This document shows positions 46,835 through 57,665 of a stretch of 64,000 bases of DNA, one piece after another. How positions within the stretch are numbered: position 1 is the first letter of the stretch; the number at the start of each line of letters is the position of its first letter. Origin of the DNA: Glandiceps talaboti (taxonomy: Eukaryota > Hemichordata > Enteropneusta > Spengelidae); assembly GCF_964340395.1 (NCBI RefSeq), contig NC_135557.1, forward strand, positions 3,570,216 through 3,634,215, given 5' to 3'. A model generated the notes under the pieces. The model was not told where the DNA came from. It saw only the letters and a list, made by a program, of their open reading frames with translations, and did not search any database. The position numbers and the translations under genes are program-made.

Positions 46835-47085
46835 TAAAGATAATGTGATGTGATATGTAAAATGCATTGTAGATATCACTTCACGCAAACCACAGATAAA
46901 GATAATGTGATGTGACATATGAAATGTAATGTAGATATCACTTTATGCAAACCACAGATAAAGATAATGTGATGTGATATATGAAATGTAATGTAGATAT
47001 CACTTTATGCAAACCACAGATAAAGATAATGTGATGTGATATATAAAATGTATTGTAGATATCACTTTATGCAAACCACAGATCA
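46835..47085. repeat. 62-bp tandem repeat, four copies
   Basis: Units of AAAGATAATGTGATGTGATA then TGTAGATATCACTT and ATGCAAACCACAGAT, with some divergence. Between HSF2BP and the SAXO-like gene. Confidence 0.92.
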
Positions 47086-47497
47086 ATAATCAAACACTCA
47101 CCAATATGCCAAATATTCCAGTTATAAAAAAGATCAAACATTCCATAGTTTGCCAGCCACAATGAACACTGTTCAAAAACTACAATACCTGTGAAATAGC
47201 TGAACTGGAATATGGTATTTTTTATACCTTGGATTTTGTGAACCACACTTCAGATGATATCCTCTTTACTTATAATTGGTATACATGTGTATGCACTAAA
47301 ATGTAATCAGTGTAACTAATAAATGAATTGATTTCTAGTTTAAAAGAAAATGTCCATTGTAAAATTAACAGTTATGTGTGATGTATGTTATTTGTTGATG
47401 AGAAATAACAATTAGCCTTGTGTGTTTGTCAATTTATGTATCTGTATGTAAACAACTTAAAGTCAAAAACTATCTGACTGATTGTATTGGCATCTAG

Positions 47498-47561
47498 TGT
47501 AGATGATTACCAAGGTGGTCTGATTGGGAAATTATGTCTGATCAAAATGAATGCACCACAG
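47498..47561 (+). CDS. candidate exon of an unidentified plus-strand gene
   Basis: 64 nt between a TTGGCATCTAG acceptor and a CAG/GTGGGT donor, encoding VDDYQGGLIGKLCLIKMNAP in one frame. It needs an upstream exon ending in phase 2 and ends in phase 0, which fits the candidate exon at 49017. I do not recognise the protein. It could be an alternative 3' end of HSF2BP, a separate small gene, or a pseudo-exon. Confidence 0.35.
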
Positions 47562-48218
47562 GTGGGTAAAAATAAATGTGTGTATGTGCATCCAGGTCAT
47601 GTGTGCATGAAGCCTAGTGGCGTTTCCGGTATGCTATGGAATTGCCAAAATTCCAGAAATGCCACATATCCGTTGTGTCGCATGACAATCATGTATACGA
47701 AACTGGAAACGCCACTTTTCATGTAGTGTCTGTCTGTCTGTCTGTCTGTGTCTGTGTGTCTGTGAAATGCAAAAAGACATAAATGCAAAATACACACAGA
47801 CACACCAATGTATATATAAGACAAACCAATTGTTAGTTTAATAAACACATATTTACTAGTCTAATTCTGCACACAGGTTTCAGATAACAAAAAAGAAAAT
47901 AGTAATTTTGAGGTAAAATGAGGAAAATTAACATAGTTTACAAAAGAACATATTCTACATTGACAGGTGTTTATTTACCAGATTTTCAACAAATACCGGT
48001 ACTGAAATTAGAAACATATATTTACATTCTTGTTGTGTTTTGATCTTTGATTCAAAGCAGGTCAAGTACTTGATAGTTTGGGCTCATTAGTGCACAGCTG
48101 ATAATTTAATTCTCTTTTAGTTACAAATCTAGATTGATACCAGTATTAACTCACAATTTACAATTTGGATTGAGTTAATTGGGCTCAGATAACCAAACAT
48201 TTGTCTTAGGTTAGGAGT

Positions 48219-48276
48219 GTTATTCTCCAATATTTTTCTTCAGTCTGCCCTGGCTGAACAAATATTGGGAATAATA
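48219..48276. mobile_element. short MITE-like copy
   Basis: TTATTCTCCAATATTTTTCT near the left end and TGAACAAATATTGGGAATAA near the right make an imperfect inverted pair. The same ends flank 53770-53930. Confidence 0.45.
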
Positions 48277-48434
48277 TGTAGATGATGTAGACTAGCTGTA
48301 AAATACTTACAATGTAGTATTGAATTGTGTTGAGTAGTTACACTGTAATAGCTGAGACTAGTAAAGCATAGTCTAGCTGCTAGACCATCAACAATATTGT
48401 GACTCCCTAGGATAATGTAAAATATTATTGCAGG

Positions 48435-48776
48435 TACTGAGAATTAATGCTAAGTCTAATGATACTGAGAATTAATGCTAAGTCTAATGATACTGAGAAT
48501 TAATGCTAAGTCTAATGATACTGAGAATTAATGCTAAGTCTAATGATACTGAGAATTAATGCTAAGTCTAATGATACTGAGAATTAATGCTAAGTCTAAT
48601 GATACTGAGAATTAATGCTAAGTCTAATGATACTGAGAATTAATGCTAAGTCTAATGATACTGAGAATTAATGCTAAGTCTAATGATACTGAGAATTAAT
48701 GCTAAGTCTAATGATACTGAGAATTAATGCTAAGTCTAATGATACTGAGAATTAATGCTAAGTCTAATGATACTGT
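48435..48776. repeat. 28-bp tandem array, twelve copies
   Basis: Perfect or nearly perfect units of TACTGAGAATTAATGCTAAG then TCTAATGA. High identity suggests recent expansion. It lies between the two candidate exons 47498-47561 and 49017-49106. Confidence 0.97.
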
Positions 48777-49016
48777 TATAGGTTTTATAATGCTGATTAA
48801 ACATTGCGTGAATCAAGACTTTAATTTAGTTTTACCTTTCCAATCTTACTTACTTTCTTGGTTTAATTGTAATATTATGATCACTTCACTGTTTTTTTGT
48901 TAGTCCTGATTTCCACTGTCATGTTGTCAGGGTTCCCTACCAACATTATTATAGTACTATGTATTTGAAACTACGTCACTTTTACCATATTTTACCCTTT
49001 CCCAATCTGTTACCAG

Positions 49017-49106
49017 GATGCACAAACCTTAGCAAAAACACTGAACTTGGTTTTGAAAGGAATATTTTCTGATATATTTGGAAGTAACAGCACCCAGACT
49101 ATATGA
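49017..49106 (+). CDS. candidate terminal exon of an unidentified plus-strand gene
   Basis: 30 codons including TGA after a pyrimidine-rich acceptor (CCCAATCTGTTACCAG). Encodes DAQTLAKTLNLVLKGIFSDI then FGSNSTQTI. The amphipathic pattern and splice site look real, and the phase agrees with 47498-47561. No family recognised. Confidence 0.38.
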   Translation, partial: DAQTLAKTLNLVLKGIFSDIFGSNSTQTI

Positions 49107-50277
49107 GCTCATGAGATAAAAAAACAAATCAACAATGTTGCAGAAGGTAAATACACAACGAGGACAGATTTGGTAAATACTGAGAATATAGGAAATATCC
49201 AAGGCTTGTCAAACTTACTATAACTATTAAACAGATTAATATGTACAAACCCACTTTTCACTCAAAAAAAATCTCCAATATTTACAGTTTTATCTATTAT
49301 GAAAATACTAAGTCCCAGAATAAATTTGGTCTTTAAAGAACTCGGGTAACAGGCTTCCCTTATGGAAATGTATTTATGTGGCAATTACATGTAAGTAAGC
49401 CACATGGTTGTGGCATATAATTCACATACAAATGTAAAATTAAAATAGTAAATACATTGTGGAATAAATGTTACCTTGATTTATGGGAATGTCAGGTATT
49501 ATAGAGTCTCATTTGTAAGGCACTATGGATGCAAATTGTAACACATAAAAAACAAACTAAATTTGACAAAGTCCTGGTCACCTCAGATTAAATAGACTGA
49601 GTAAATTACTTAGTCTGATTTCAGCCTTGTTGTTGGCACTTCGTATATTTGTAAATCTGATAGTATCAAGATCATCACACCATTGTTAAAAATACCCAAA
49701 TCTATATACACACATACAGTTGTTTTTAATACAGTAGTCTGAAACTATAACAATTAAAGTTTCACAACGTTTGTCTTAAAATTGTAAAATCTATCCTCAA
49801 ATCACTTATAACACAACAGTTATACAATTCACACATGCACACCTCTGGGTCCCATGGTATGAAAACACAGTGACTATACATGCCATCAAAACTGTGTTCC
49901 CATGAATAAATTTACATGATTAATTAATGAGAGACTTAAATTTGTCCCTCTTAGTGAATTTTGGTTTCATGCAAATATTAAAGCCAAATTCAATGTTGTG
50001 GCCAGATTTATGGTTCAGAGTTCTTACATAGTGATTGAGCTGCTATGCATACTATATGTCAACAAACAAGAACTCCATTCAGCTGTACAACTCAACCACC
50101 ATGGCAAAAACACTAGTATACCCTTGCATGGGATGAAATCTTTTGCATCCATTTACTTTGTAAAACTGATATTTCAATTTGATCATTTGTGCAAGTGTTA
50201 CTGTGTGTCTATACATCAAGATTAGATCCAAATACAGTCTTATTACTTTGACAAGTGTATCTTTGTATTAGCACACA
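49107..50277. other. region between convergent genes
   Basis: AT-rich sequence without recognised genes or repeats. It should hold the 3' untranslated region of the SAXO-like gene; no canonical minus-strand AATAAA was found close to its stop. Confidence 0.4.
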
Positions 50278-50739
50278 TTAAGCAGTTGCTTCGATATGTT
50301 TCTCTAAATTCTGTTCTTTTCGATCTAACTTCATTTTACGTCGTTTTCTGATTTCTTGTTGTAGTAAATATGCCTGTGACGGACACATGGGTAATTTCAG
50401 TGTAGTGTAGGTTTCCTTATGAACTGTAGTGAAATCATGTTGACCTTCCTTCTCTGCTAGCTTGTTATCAGGTTTATAGTTAGCGATAGGTTCTGCCTTC
50501 TTAGCGGTGTACGTTTCTGTGTTGGTTGATGTCTTACGCATGTCACCCTTGGGTGGGATGTAGATGTTAGCTTCATGGAAATCACCATAGCGTACACGTG
50601 GTTGGATACCCCAATCTTGGAAGAATTTCATGTGCATGGTCTTGCCATCAAATTTGCCAGGTTCTCTTGTTGCAGAATATTCAGGGTTTACTCTTGGTGT
50701 TTGATAAGACGCTTCTATATCAATGGGACGATAGTCAAC
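50278..50739 (-). CDS. SAXO-like terminal exon
   Basis: 153 codons plus stop after acceptor TTTGTCTTAG. Modules KFDGKTMHMKFFQDWG, DFHEANIYIPPKG and FTTVHKETYTTLKLP, then a charged helical tail (QQEIRKRRKMKLDRKEQN). Confidence 0.88.
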   Translation of the reverse strand, partial: VDYRPIDIEASYQTPRVNPEYSATREPGKFDGKTMHMKFFQDWGIQPRVRYGDFHEANIYIPPKGDMRKTSTNTETYTAKKAEPIANYKPDNKLAEKEGQHDFTTVHKETYTTLKLPMCPSQAYLLQQEIRKRRKMKLDRKEQNLEKHIEATA

Positions 50740-53700
50740 CTAAGACAAAAACAAAAAAACAATATGTATTATACCGAACGCAAGCCAAGTTAAACATGAT
50801 TGACAAAAAATATGAAATGTATTCCTTGGATGTTCTACACCCCAAGAATGTGTGTCAATGTCATTCCCATTCCATGGTCTTTGAAATACAAGTTAAGTTA
50901 GTAGAATAGAAATTGATACTTTACTACATTTTAATAATTTCACTATAATTGCTACAAGTTAAATGGTTTCAAATCAACACTATTTTCCTGATTTTCCTAT
51001 TATACCGAGGTATAATTATATTATCCCCCAAAATTTTTATTCATCCAAGCAAAAAAGAAAGTCCTCATTATGATTGGTGACAAGGGGTGTACACACTATG
51101 AATACACAGTATTTATGATTATGATTGGTGACAAGGGGTGTACACACTATGAATACACAGTATTTATGATTATGATTGGTGACAAGGGGTGTACACACTA
51201 TGAATACACAGTATTTATGATTATGATTGGTGACAAGGGGTGTACACACTATGAATACACAGTATTTATGATTATGATTGGTGACAAGGGGTGTACACAC
51301 TATGAATACACAGTATTTATGATTATGATTGGTGACAAGGGGTGTACACACTATGAATACACAGTATTTATGATTATGATTGGTGACAAGGGGTGTACAC
51401 ACTATGAATACACAGTATTTATGATTATGCCATCACTGCAACAATGGTATATCAAACAATGGTATAACAAACAATGGTATATCAAACAATGGTATATCAA
51501 ACAATGGTATAACAATCAATGGTATATCAAACAATGGTATAACAAACAATGGTATATCAAACAATGGTATAACAAACAATGGTATAACAAACAATGGTAT
51601 AACAAACAATGGTATATCAAACAATGGTATAACAAACAATGGTATATCAAACAATGGTATAACAAACAAATTAATAGTTTGACAATTAGCCGTCATTTGG
51701 AAAGATGAAACAATAGTAACATTCTACAAGAACTGACAATTTAAGAATTAAATAAAAATTGAAAGATAAAATCCTCCCACAACATACACACAGCTGACTG
51801 AAAAAGGTTCATTTTATAGAAATGTATAACTGACTGTAATGAATAACTGAAAGTATATCAAAATCAAACTTACCTTGTTACATGTCATAGTTTCAAATTT
51901 GACAGTTGGCATTTCATATTTCTCGTTATCTTTCTTCATTAGTTCACGTCTTGGATGTTGGATAGTATCAATACCTTTGAATTCTGTTCTCTGTTCAGTA
52001 TCAAAGTTTAACCTGATGAAAGAAGAGTAGAATTTTAATAGATTTACATTTCTTGTAATGCTGAGAAAATAGAGTAACTTGGGTGGTATTAGTTTTACTT
52101 GGTGAGAAAAGGGTAACTTGGGTGGTATTACTTTAACATGAGAAAAGAGAGTAACTTGAGTGGTAGTACTTAAACATCATCAGAAAATATAGTAATTTGG
52201 GTGGTTCACTTTAACTTGGTGAGAGAATAAAGTGACTTGAGTGGCCTTACTTGCTGGGAAAATAGAGTCCCATGGATGGACATACTTTAACTTTAGAGCA
52301 GCATATGTGAAATTATTTAGTTGGCAAGAAAATGGAGTATAAACTTGAGTGGCATTAAGTTAATTTGGTTGGAAAATAAAGTAGCTTGTGTGACATCACT
52401 TTGACTTGATGAGAAAATAATGAGTACTAGTATCTTGACTTGAGAAAATGGAAAATAGAGTAACTTGAGTGGCATCAACTTGACTTGATGAGAAAATAGA
52501 GTAACTTGAGTGGCATCAATTTGACTTGATGAGAAAATAGAGTAACTTGAGTGGCATCAATTTGACTTGATGAGAAAACAAAGTAACTTGAGGGGCATCA
52601 ATTTGACTTGATGAGAAAACAGTAACTTGAGTGGCATCAATTTGACTTGATGAGAAAACAGAGTAACTTGAGTGGCATCAATTTGACTTGATGAGAAAAC
52701 AGAGTAACTTGAGTGGCATCAATTTGACTTGATGAGAAAACAGAGTAACTTGAGTGGCATCAATTTGACTTGATGAGAAAACAGAGTAACTTCAGTGGCA
52801 TCAATTTGACTTGAGAAAATAGAGTAACTTAAGTGGCATCACTCTGATTTGATGAGAATATAGAGTAAATTGAGTGGCATCAATTTGACTTGATGAGAAA
52901 ATAAAGTAACTTGAGTGGCATCACTTATGCTAGATATATAAGTAAATCAATGTTTTGTCATTCATAGAAAAACGAACATAAAATCAACTTGTGCCAGTAC
53001 TTCTCCAAAGTTAATCTTTTGAATTTCACACACATACCTAAATATTTGCTTACCTTGAGTCCATACTAAGTCTTTTGAAGTTCACACACATATATAAACG
53101 TTTTGCTTACCTTGAGTCCATACTAAGTCTTATAGTAGCAGGGGCTGGTGTGACAGGTTTTGGTGGTATAGGTTGGCTTTTGTAACCTGGAAAGTCTTTC
53201 ATATGTTGAGTAATTCCATCTAAACGTACTTTCTTGTCAACTTTTTTCATTTCTTCACCACGTCTTACCCTCGCTGCCTTATGTCCAGGACCCATATCTT
53301 TGTATGTGTCTTTGTGAGTTGTAACATGGTCAAAGTCACCTACACAAAATAACATGTCAAAATCTGGCATTGGTCAAAAGTTCACAATCTCAAATAATTA
53401 TGGTCAAAATCACTAGTTATCAAACTGCATGCATCAACTGAGAGATGTCAAGGGCACTGAAAAAGGACTTGAAATAATGTAGTTAGCTCAGTGTGCAATG
53501 TGCAATTTTGTATGATTATGTGGAACGCTATGCTATAATAGGAAACTGGGAAAGTCATGACTGAATACTTTACCAAAGACAATACCATGCACGAGCCATT
53601 CAGAACAAAAATATGGAATATATACTCTGGTCGTTCTAGTACATCACGACAATGCACAGCTATGTCATGACAACGCATGTCTATACGTCTATGGGGATGC

Positions 53701-56474
53701 TAAGTTCAAAATATCAGTCAAAACATTCAAAACTACCATTACTTTTCCTAATTTTTCTTTGATATGATTATGTTATTCTCCAATATTTTTCTTCATTCAA
53801 CTGGAAAATACTTCTGACCAAAATGTTGTCACTATTTGTGACTTGTCTATGTTGACTCCTACTGACAAAGACCCCTTAGGTCACTGTATTATCCTTGGTT
53901 GAATGAAGAAAAATATTGGGAAATAACATATTACATTGGACACTGGGCCCTTGTACACAATTTCAAAGAAACATCAACTTGAAGTTCTCCCTCATTTGGG
54001 AATTTTTACTGTGTGCTGCATTGCATCATGGGAGTCAGCAGAAATGTTTATGCAATAGCTGAACAATGAATATTCATGACTCCTGAGTGTTTATTACGTA
54101 CAGTGAAAGGGTTGTGAATATTTATTGTTCACCTATGTACACACAGCTCACCCCATACAATGAGATGATTATATTCTAAAGATCACATGACTGATAAGTA
54201 ACCAATCAACTGCTTTACCTTCTAACTTGATATTAGCTCCATCTAGTCTTATAGGTTCTCTTCTCTTTTCAACATATCCTGGGTAATCTCTCTGTGTCAT
54301 GGACTCCAGTTCTCCTAGCTTGGTACCAGGATATAGAATAGAACCTAAAATGAAGGAAAGTGAAGTTTATGAGAAGAGAAAATGAAAAAAACTAATATGT
54401 AAAGATAATACAAAAATCACTGTACTCCTAGCTCTTTACATACTCCACATAAACAAAGCAATTACCCACATGTAATGAGTATGTGTGCAACACTGACTTA
54501 GCAATCCTGTAAATGATATAACCAACTCCAAATTATATTCATCAGGTGGTAAATACTTTGTAATTTCCAAAATATACTAATCTTACTGACTTGGAAGTTC
54601 TCCAAATGATATGACCTATCTATAAAACTTGGCAATTTTCCAAATGATATTGACCTATCTATAAAACTTGGCAATTTTCCAAATGATATTGACCTACCTG
54701 TAAAACTTGGCAATTCTCCAAATGATATTGACCTACCTGTAAAACTTGGCAATTCTCCAAATGATATTGACCTACCTGTAAAAACTGGTAATTAGCCAAA
54801 TGATATTGACCTACCTGTAAAACTTGGCAATTTGCCAAATGATATTGACCTACCTGTAAAAACTGGCAATTCTCCAAATGATATTGACCTACCTGTAAAA
54901 CTTGGCAATTCGCCAAATGATATTGACCTACCTGTAAAAACTGGCAATTAGCCAAATGATATTGACCTACCTGTAAAACTTGGCAATTCGCCAAATGATA
55001 TTGACCTACCTGTAAAACTTGGCAATTCTCCAAATGATATTGACCTACCTGTAAAACTTGGCAATTCGCCAAATGATATTGACCTACCTGTAAAACTTGG
55101 CAATTCTCCAAATGATATTGACCTACCTGTAAAACTTGGCAATTCGCCAAATGATATTGACCTACCTGTAAAACTTGGCAATTCTCCAAATGATATTGAC
55201 CTACCTGTAAAACTTGGCAATTCTCCTAATGATATTGACCTACCTGTAAAACTTGGCAATTCTCCAAATGATATTGACCTACCTGTAAAACTTGGCAATT
55301 CTCCAAATGATATTGACCTACCTGTAAAACTTGGCAATTCTCCAAATGATATTGACCTACCTGTAAAACTTGGCAATTCGCCAAATGATATTGACCTACC
55401 TGTAAAACTTGGCAATTCTCCAAATGATATTGACCTACCTGTAAAACTTGGCAATTCTTCAAATGATATTGACCTACCTGTAAAACTTGGCAATTCTCCA
55501 AATGATATTGACCTACCTGTAAAACTTGGCAATTCTCCAAATGATATTGCTGGTTGAGGTACCCATGCTTTGAAGTGTTCTTTATGAGCAGTTCTAGGAT
55601 CAAACTTTGCCGAGGTATGTCGTCGACTCTGTGTTGGTGGACGTTTGTACTGGACATCTGGGAATGACATATGGCCTGGATATGTATCTTTGTACACCGT
55701 CAACTTCTCAAATGGAGCAGAACTAGGCTCATATGCCTGTTCCTAATATTTTCAAGAAAAGCAAGAAAAAACATTAGTTAAAATTCATCATTGTAACTAA
55801 AATTTTCATTTTTGTTGGTAACATTTAAAAATCTAATATCAAGTGTATTTTACTTCAAGATTCAAATACTTTTTATTAAATCTACACTATCAAACTAAAT
55901 TTTGTCAACAATTAAGAACTCTTTATTCAGAATTTATATCCTTTCTTTTATTCTTTGACAGCTTTATTTATCTTATTACTTTTTGGGGTGGTAGCCAATA
56001 AGTGTGAGCCCCCAACGAGTAGTCTGGGTAACTGAGACTATTGGTTTATGATAATGTTGACTTTTTGGGGTGGTAGCCAATAAGTGTGAGCCCCCAACGA
56101 GTAGTCTGGGTAACTGAGACTATTGGTTTATGATAATGTTGACTTTTTGGGGTGGTAGCCAATAAGTGTGAGCCCCCAACGAGTAGTCTGGGTAACTGAG
56201 ACTGTTGGTTTATGATAAAGTTCATTAACCTACCTGTTTTATCAGTTTACCACGTCCACTCATATCTTTAGGAATGAAGTCTATACTATTACTAGTAGTT
56301 AGGTACATTGGACCAGGGTTTGGATCCCGTGCTGTAGGTGGTGGACGGATTGGTAGCGGAGGTCGGGTACCAGCATGAGGCGTAAATGTTCGCGAATAAT
56401 GAGTCAGATTACATGCTTTATCATGGACTGCAGGGCGTTGTGCTTTCTTGCAGTTTTTGTGATGTTTGTGTCTC
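50278..56474 (-). CDS. SAXO-family protein (stabilizer of axonemal microtubules), six exons, 5' incomplete
   Basis: Joined minus-strand exons 56474-56234, 55742-55517, 54344-54219, 53339-53111, 52012-51874 and 50739-50278 encode about 474 residues ending in a stop. All introns are GT-AG with matching phases. SAXO proteins bind along microtubules of cilia, centrioles and sperm tails through repeated motifs with a T-x-(H/Y)-K-x-x-(Y/F) core. These are visible many times: LTVYKDTYPGH, RTAHKEHFKAW, SMTQRDYPGY, VTTHKDTYKDM, ITQHMKDFPGY, KTMHMKFFQDW, TVHKETYTTL. The protein is basic and lacks membrane segments. The Cys-rich start typical of SAXO1/2 should lie in an upstream exon not found. SAXO1/2-like is likeliest; orthology is not settled. 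Confidence 0.82.
51068..51427. repeat. 51-bp tandem array, seven copies
   Basis: Identical or nearly identical units of ATTATGATTGGTGACAAGGG then GTGTACACACTATGAATACA and CAGTATTTATG. 51 is a multiple of three, so frames on both strands stay open; no gene is implied. Intron of the SAXO-like gene. Confidence 0.97.
51436..51672. repeat. 15-bp tandem array, about fifteen copies
   Basis: Units AACAATGGTATATCA or AACAATGGTATAACA alternate. Each contains AACAATGG, which fits the SOX binding consensus. It directly follows the 51-bp array. Confidence 0.95.
51874..52012 (-). CDS. SAXO-like exon
   Basis: 139 nt, acceptor TTTCATCAG, donor GTAAGT, phase 2 to 0. Encodes LNFDTEQRTEFKGIDTIQHP and KYEMPTVKFETMTCNK. 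Confidence 0.85.
52060..52930. repeat. diverged array of about 41 bp
   Basis: About 20 units of AGTAACTTGAGTGGCATCAA then TTTGACTTGATGAGAAAACAG. They are well conserved at 52490-52800 and much more diverged to the left. Intron of the SAXO-like gene. Confidence 0.88.
52990..53133. repeat. 56-bp duplication including a splice donor
   Basis: GCTTACCTTGAGTCCATACT with AAGTCTT occurs at 53051 and at the true exon end (53105). A third, diverged copy lies upstream near 53010. Read on the minus strand it is exon end plus GTAAGC. Confidence 0.85.
53111..53339 (-). CDS. SAXO-like exon
   Basis: 229 nt, acceptor TTTGTGTAG, donor GTAAGC, phase 1 to 2. Encodes DFDHVTTHKDTYKDMGPGH and LDGITQHMKDFPGYKSQP, two microtubule-binding type modules. 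Its last 19 bases and donor recur in the intron. Confidence 0.86.
53770..53930. mobile_element. MITE-like element
   Basis: Inverted ends TTATTCTCCAATATTTTTCT TCATTCAA and TTGAATGAAGAAAAATATTG GGAAATAA around about 100 bases without coding capacity. A shorter relative lies at 48219-48276. Confidence 0.65.
53945..54125. repeat. dispersed repeat copy
   Basis: Shares with 16260-16420 the order TTTCA(A/G)AGAAACATCAA, GCATCATGGGAG, CAGCA, TGAATATT and ATGACTCCT, then AGTG and TTATT. A third partial copy is near 23640-23790. SINE- or MITE-like; ends not defined. Confidence 0.6.
54219..54344 (-). CDS. SAXO-like exon
   Basis: 126 nt, acceptor CATTTTAG, donor GTAAAG, phase 1 to 1. Encodes SILYPGTKLGELESMTQRDY then PGYVEKRREPIRLDG. 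Confidence 0.85.
54560..55516. repeat. 39-bp tandem array made of exon end plus donor
   Basis: About 23 units on the minus strand: CAATATCATTTGGAGAATTG then CCAAGTTTTACAG and GTAGGT. Each is 33 exon bases and six donor bases. The frame through exon and array is open for about 14 units until a TAA near 54948. The last units (54560-54650) are diverged. Confidence 0.97.
55517..55742 (-). CDS. SAXO-like exon with donor-ladder
   Basis: 226 nt from acceptor AATATTAG to the first donor GTAGGT, ending in phase 1. Carries LTVYKDTYPGHMSFP and KFDPRTAHKEHFKAWVPQP and ends in AISFGELPSFT. Its last 33 bases plus GTAGGT are repeated in tandem downstream, so later donors are possible. Confidence 0.82.
55979..56224. 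repeat. 82-bp tandem repeat, three copies
   Basis: Units of CTTTTTGGGGTGGTAGCCAA then TAAGTGTGAGCCCCCAACGA and a tail with TATTGGTTTATGATAA. AGCCAATA and TATTGGTT in each unit can pair. Intron of the SAXO-like gene, next to the 56234-56474 exon's donor side but without the donor. Confidence 0.95.
56234..56474 (-). CDS. SAXO-like exon (first found)
   Basis: 241 nt; acceptor TCATTGCAG, donor GTAGGT; needs two bases from an upstream exon. Begins RHKHHKNCKKAQR, compatible with the part after the CxCxLCxCG head of SAXO1/2, then LTHYSRTFTPH and a Pro-rich stretch (TRPPLPIRPPPTARDPNPG). Confidence 0.78.
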
Positions 56475-57535
56475 CTGCAATGAAATTATATTATGACAAT
56501 TATTATAAGTGGAGTTGTATGATAGTTGTTGAATCAATAGACTAGCTGACTTGGAATCTCTAGGTTTATACAGTTCAAGCCCCACCATTTGTTTCAGAAA
56601 GTCGGTGAAGAAGATGTGAACCAATCAACCAAGCTGTATAATTGGAGACCTGTAGGATATGGGGTTACTATATAAACTAATCATATGCCTTCATTCAGTA
56701 ATGGATTGTATTCTCCTCCATAGCCTGTTTACTGTGAATCAGTGTTATGTCAATAAAGGTACACAGTTAACTGTGATATGAGGGCTAGGAGGTATAACCA
56801 GCTAATGTAACTCAACAACGCAATAAAAGTGCTAGCTCTCCAGGGAGTTTGTGGTGTATAACATAAATTTGTGCCACTATAGGTCCATGTCGGGTTAAAA
56901 ATTGAAAAGTAACAACTTGTTCTATTTAGCTCTGCTAGATAATTTATTTTGTCATTCGAATGTTAACCCTAAACTTACATGAGTCTTTAAATCACTGAAT
57001 TTGGATCATTTATAGATGACTGTACAGTATTTCAACTGACCAAGTGCTTACTAACTATTGCCTAGTAATGCTGTAAGCACTTGTAAACAAACACTGATAC
57101 ATTCATCCCAGGGCAGGTACTGGCAGGTCAAAGGTCATCTGTGTGTGACCCTTGCTAGTATAAACAAACAGCAATACAAAATTGATCTGATTTTATAAGA
57201 AACCAATATTTGGTATGATTATTTCAGGCTTTTTGTATTAAATCAACAGTAAAACTGTTAATAACATTCTATTAAGATAGTAAACTGTGTGTTTGTTTAA
57301 CAGGTGTGTTATATAAAGACCAACAATCTATAAATAATGGGATAACACTGATCCTTATCAAGTAGTCTGAGAAAAGAAATAATGTAATCTAAAAGGTTGT
57401 TGTTTCTGATAATAATAGTCTAACAGTTCAATGTAGGATCAAAAACTAAATTCTTATGCTTAGGCCTCAGAACCCCCCCCCCCCCTAATTAAATTGGCCC
57501 AAATTGAAAATTGCTCCAAACCACACAATCTATTT
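56475..57535. other. upstream intron of the SAXO-like gene
   Basis: AT-rich. A single inverted relative of the 55-bp array unit lies at about 56775-56810 (GGGCTAGGAGGTATAACC). A C tract lies near 57472-57485. The missing first exon was looked for and not found. Confidence 0.45.
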
Positions 57536-57665
57536 CAAATCAGTATGTAGTAGTATGTAGTGTTATGAATATAAAGCCAGTATGTAGTAGTATGTAGTAC
57601 TATGAATATAAAGCCAGTATGTAGTAGTATGTAGTGCTATGAATATAAAGCCAGTATGTAGTGAG
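57536..57665. repeat. tandem repeat of about 60 bp or less, three copies
   Basis: Three units with CAGTATGTAGTAGTATGTAG then TG(T/C)TATGAATATAAAGC and small differences. Confidence 0.85.

Noticed and set aside
54948-55703. A 251-codon intronless gene on the minus strand
   Set aside because: It is the SAXO-like exon 55517-55742 read on into its donor array. The first donor, in the right phase for the next exon, explains it.
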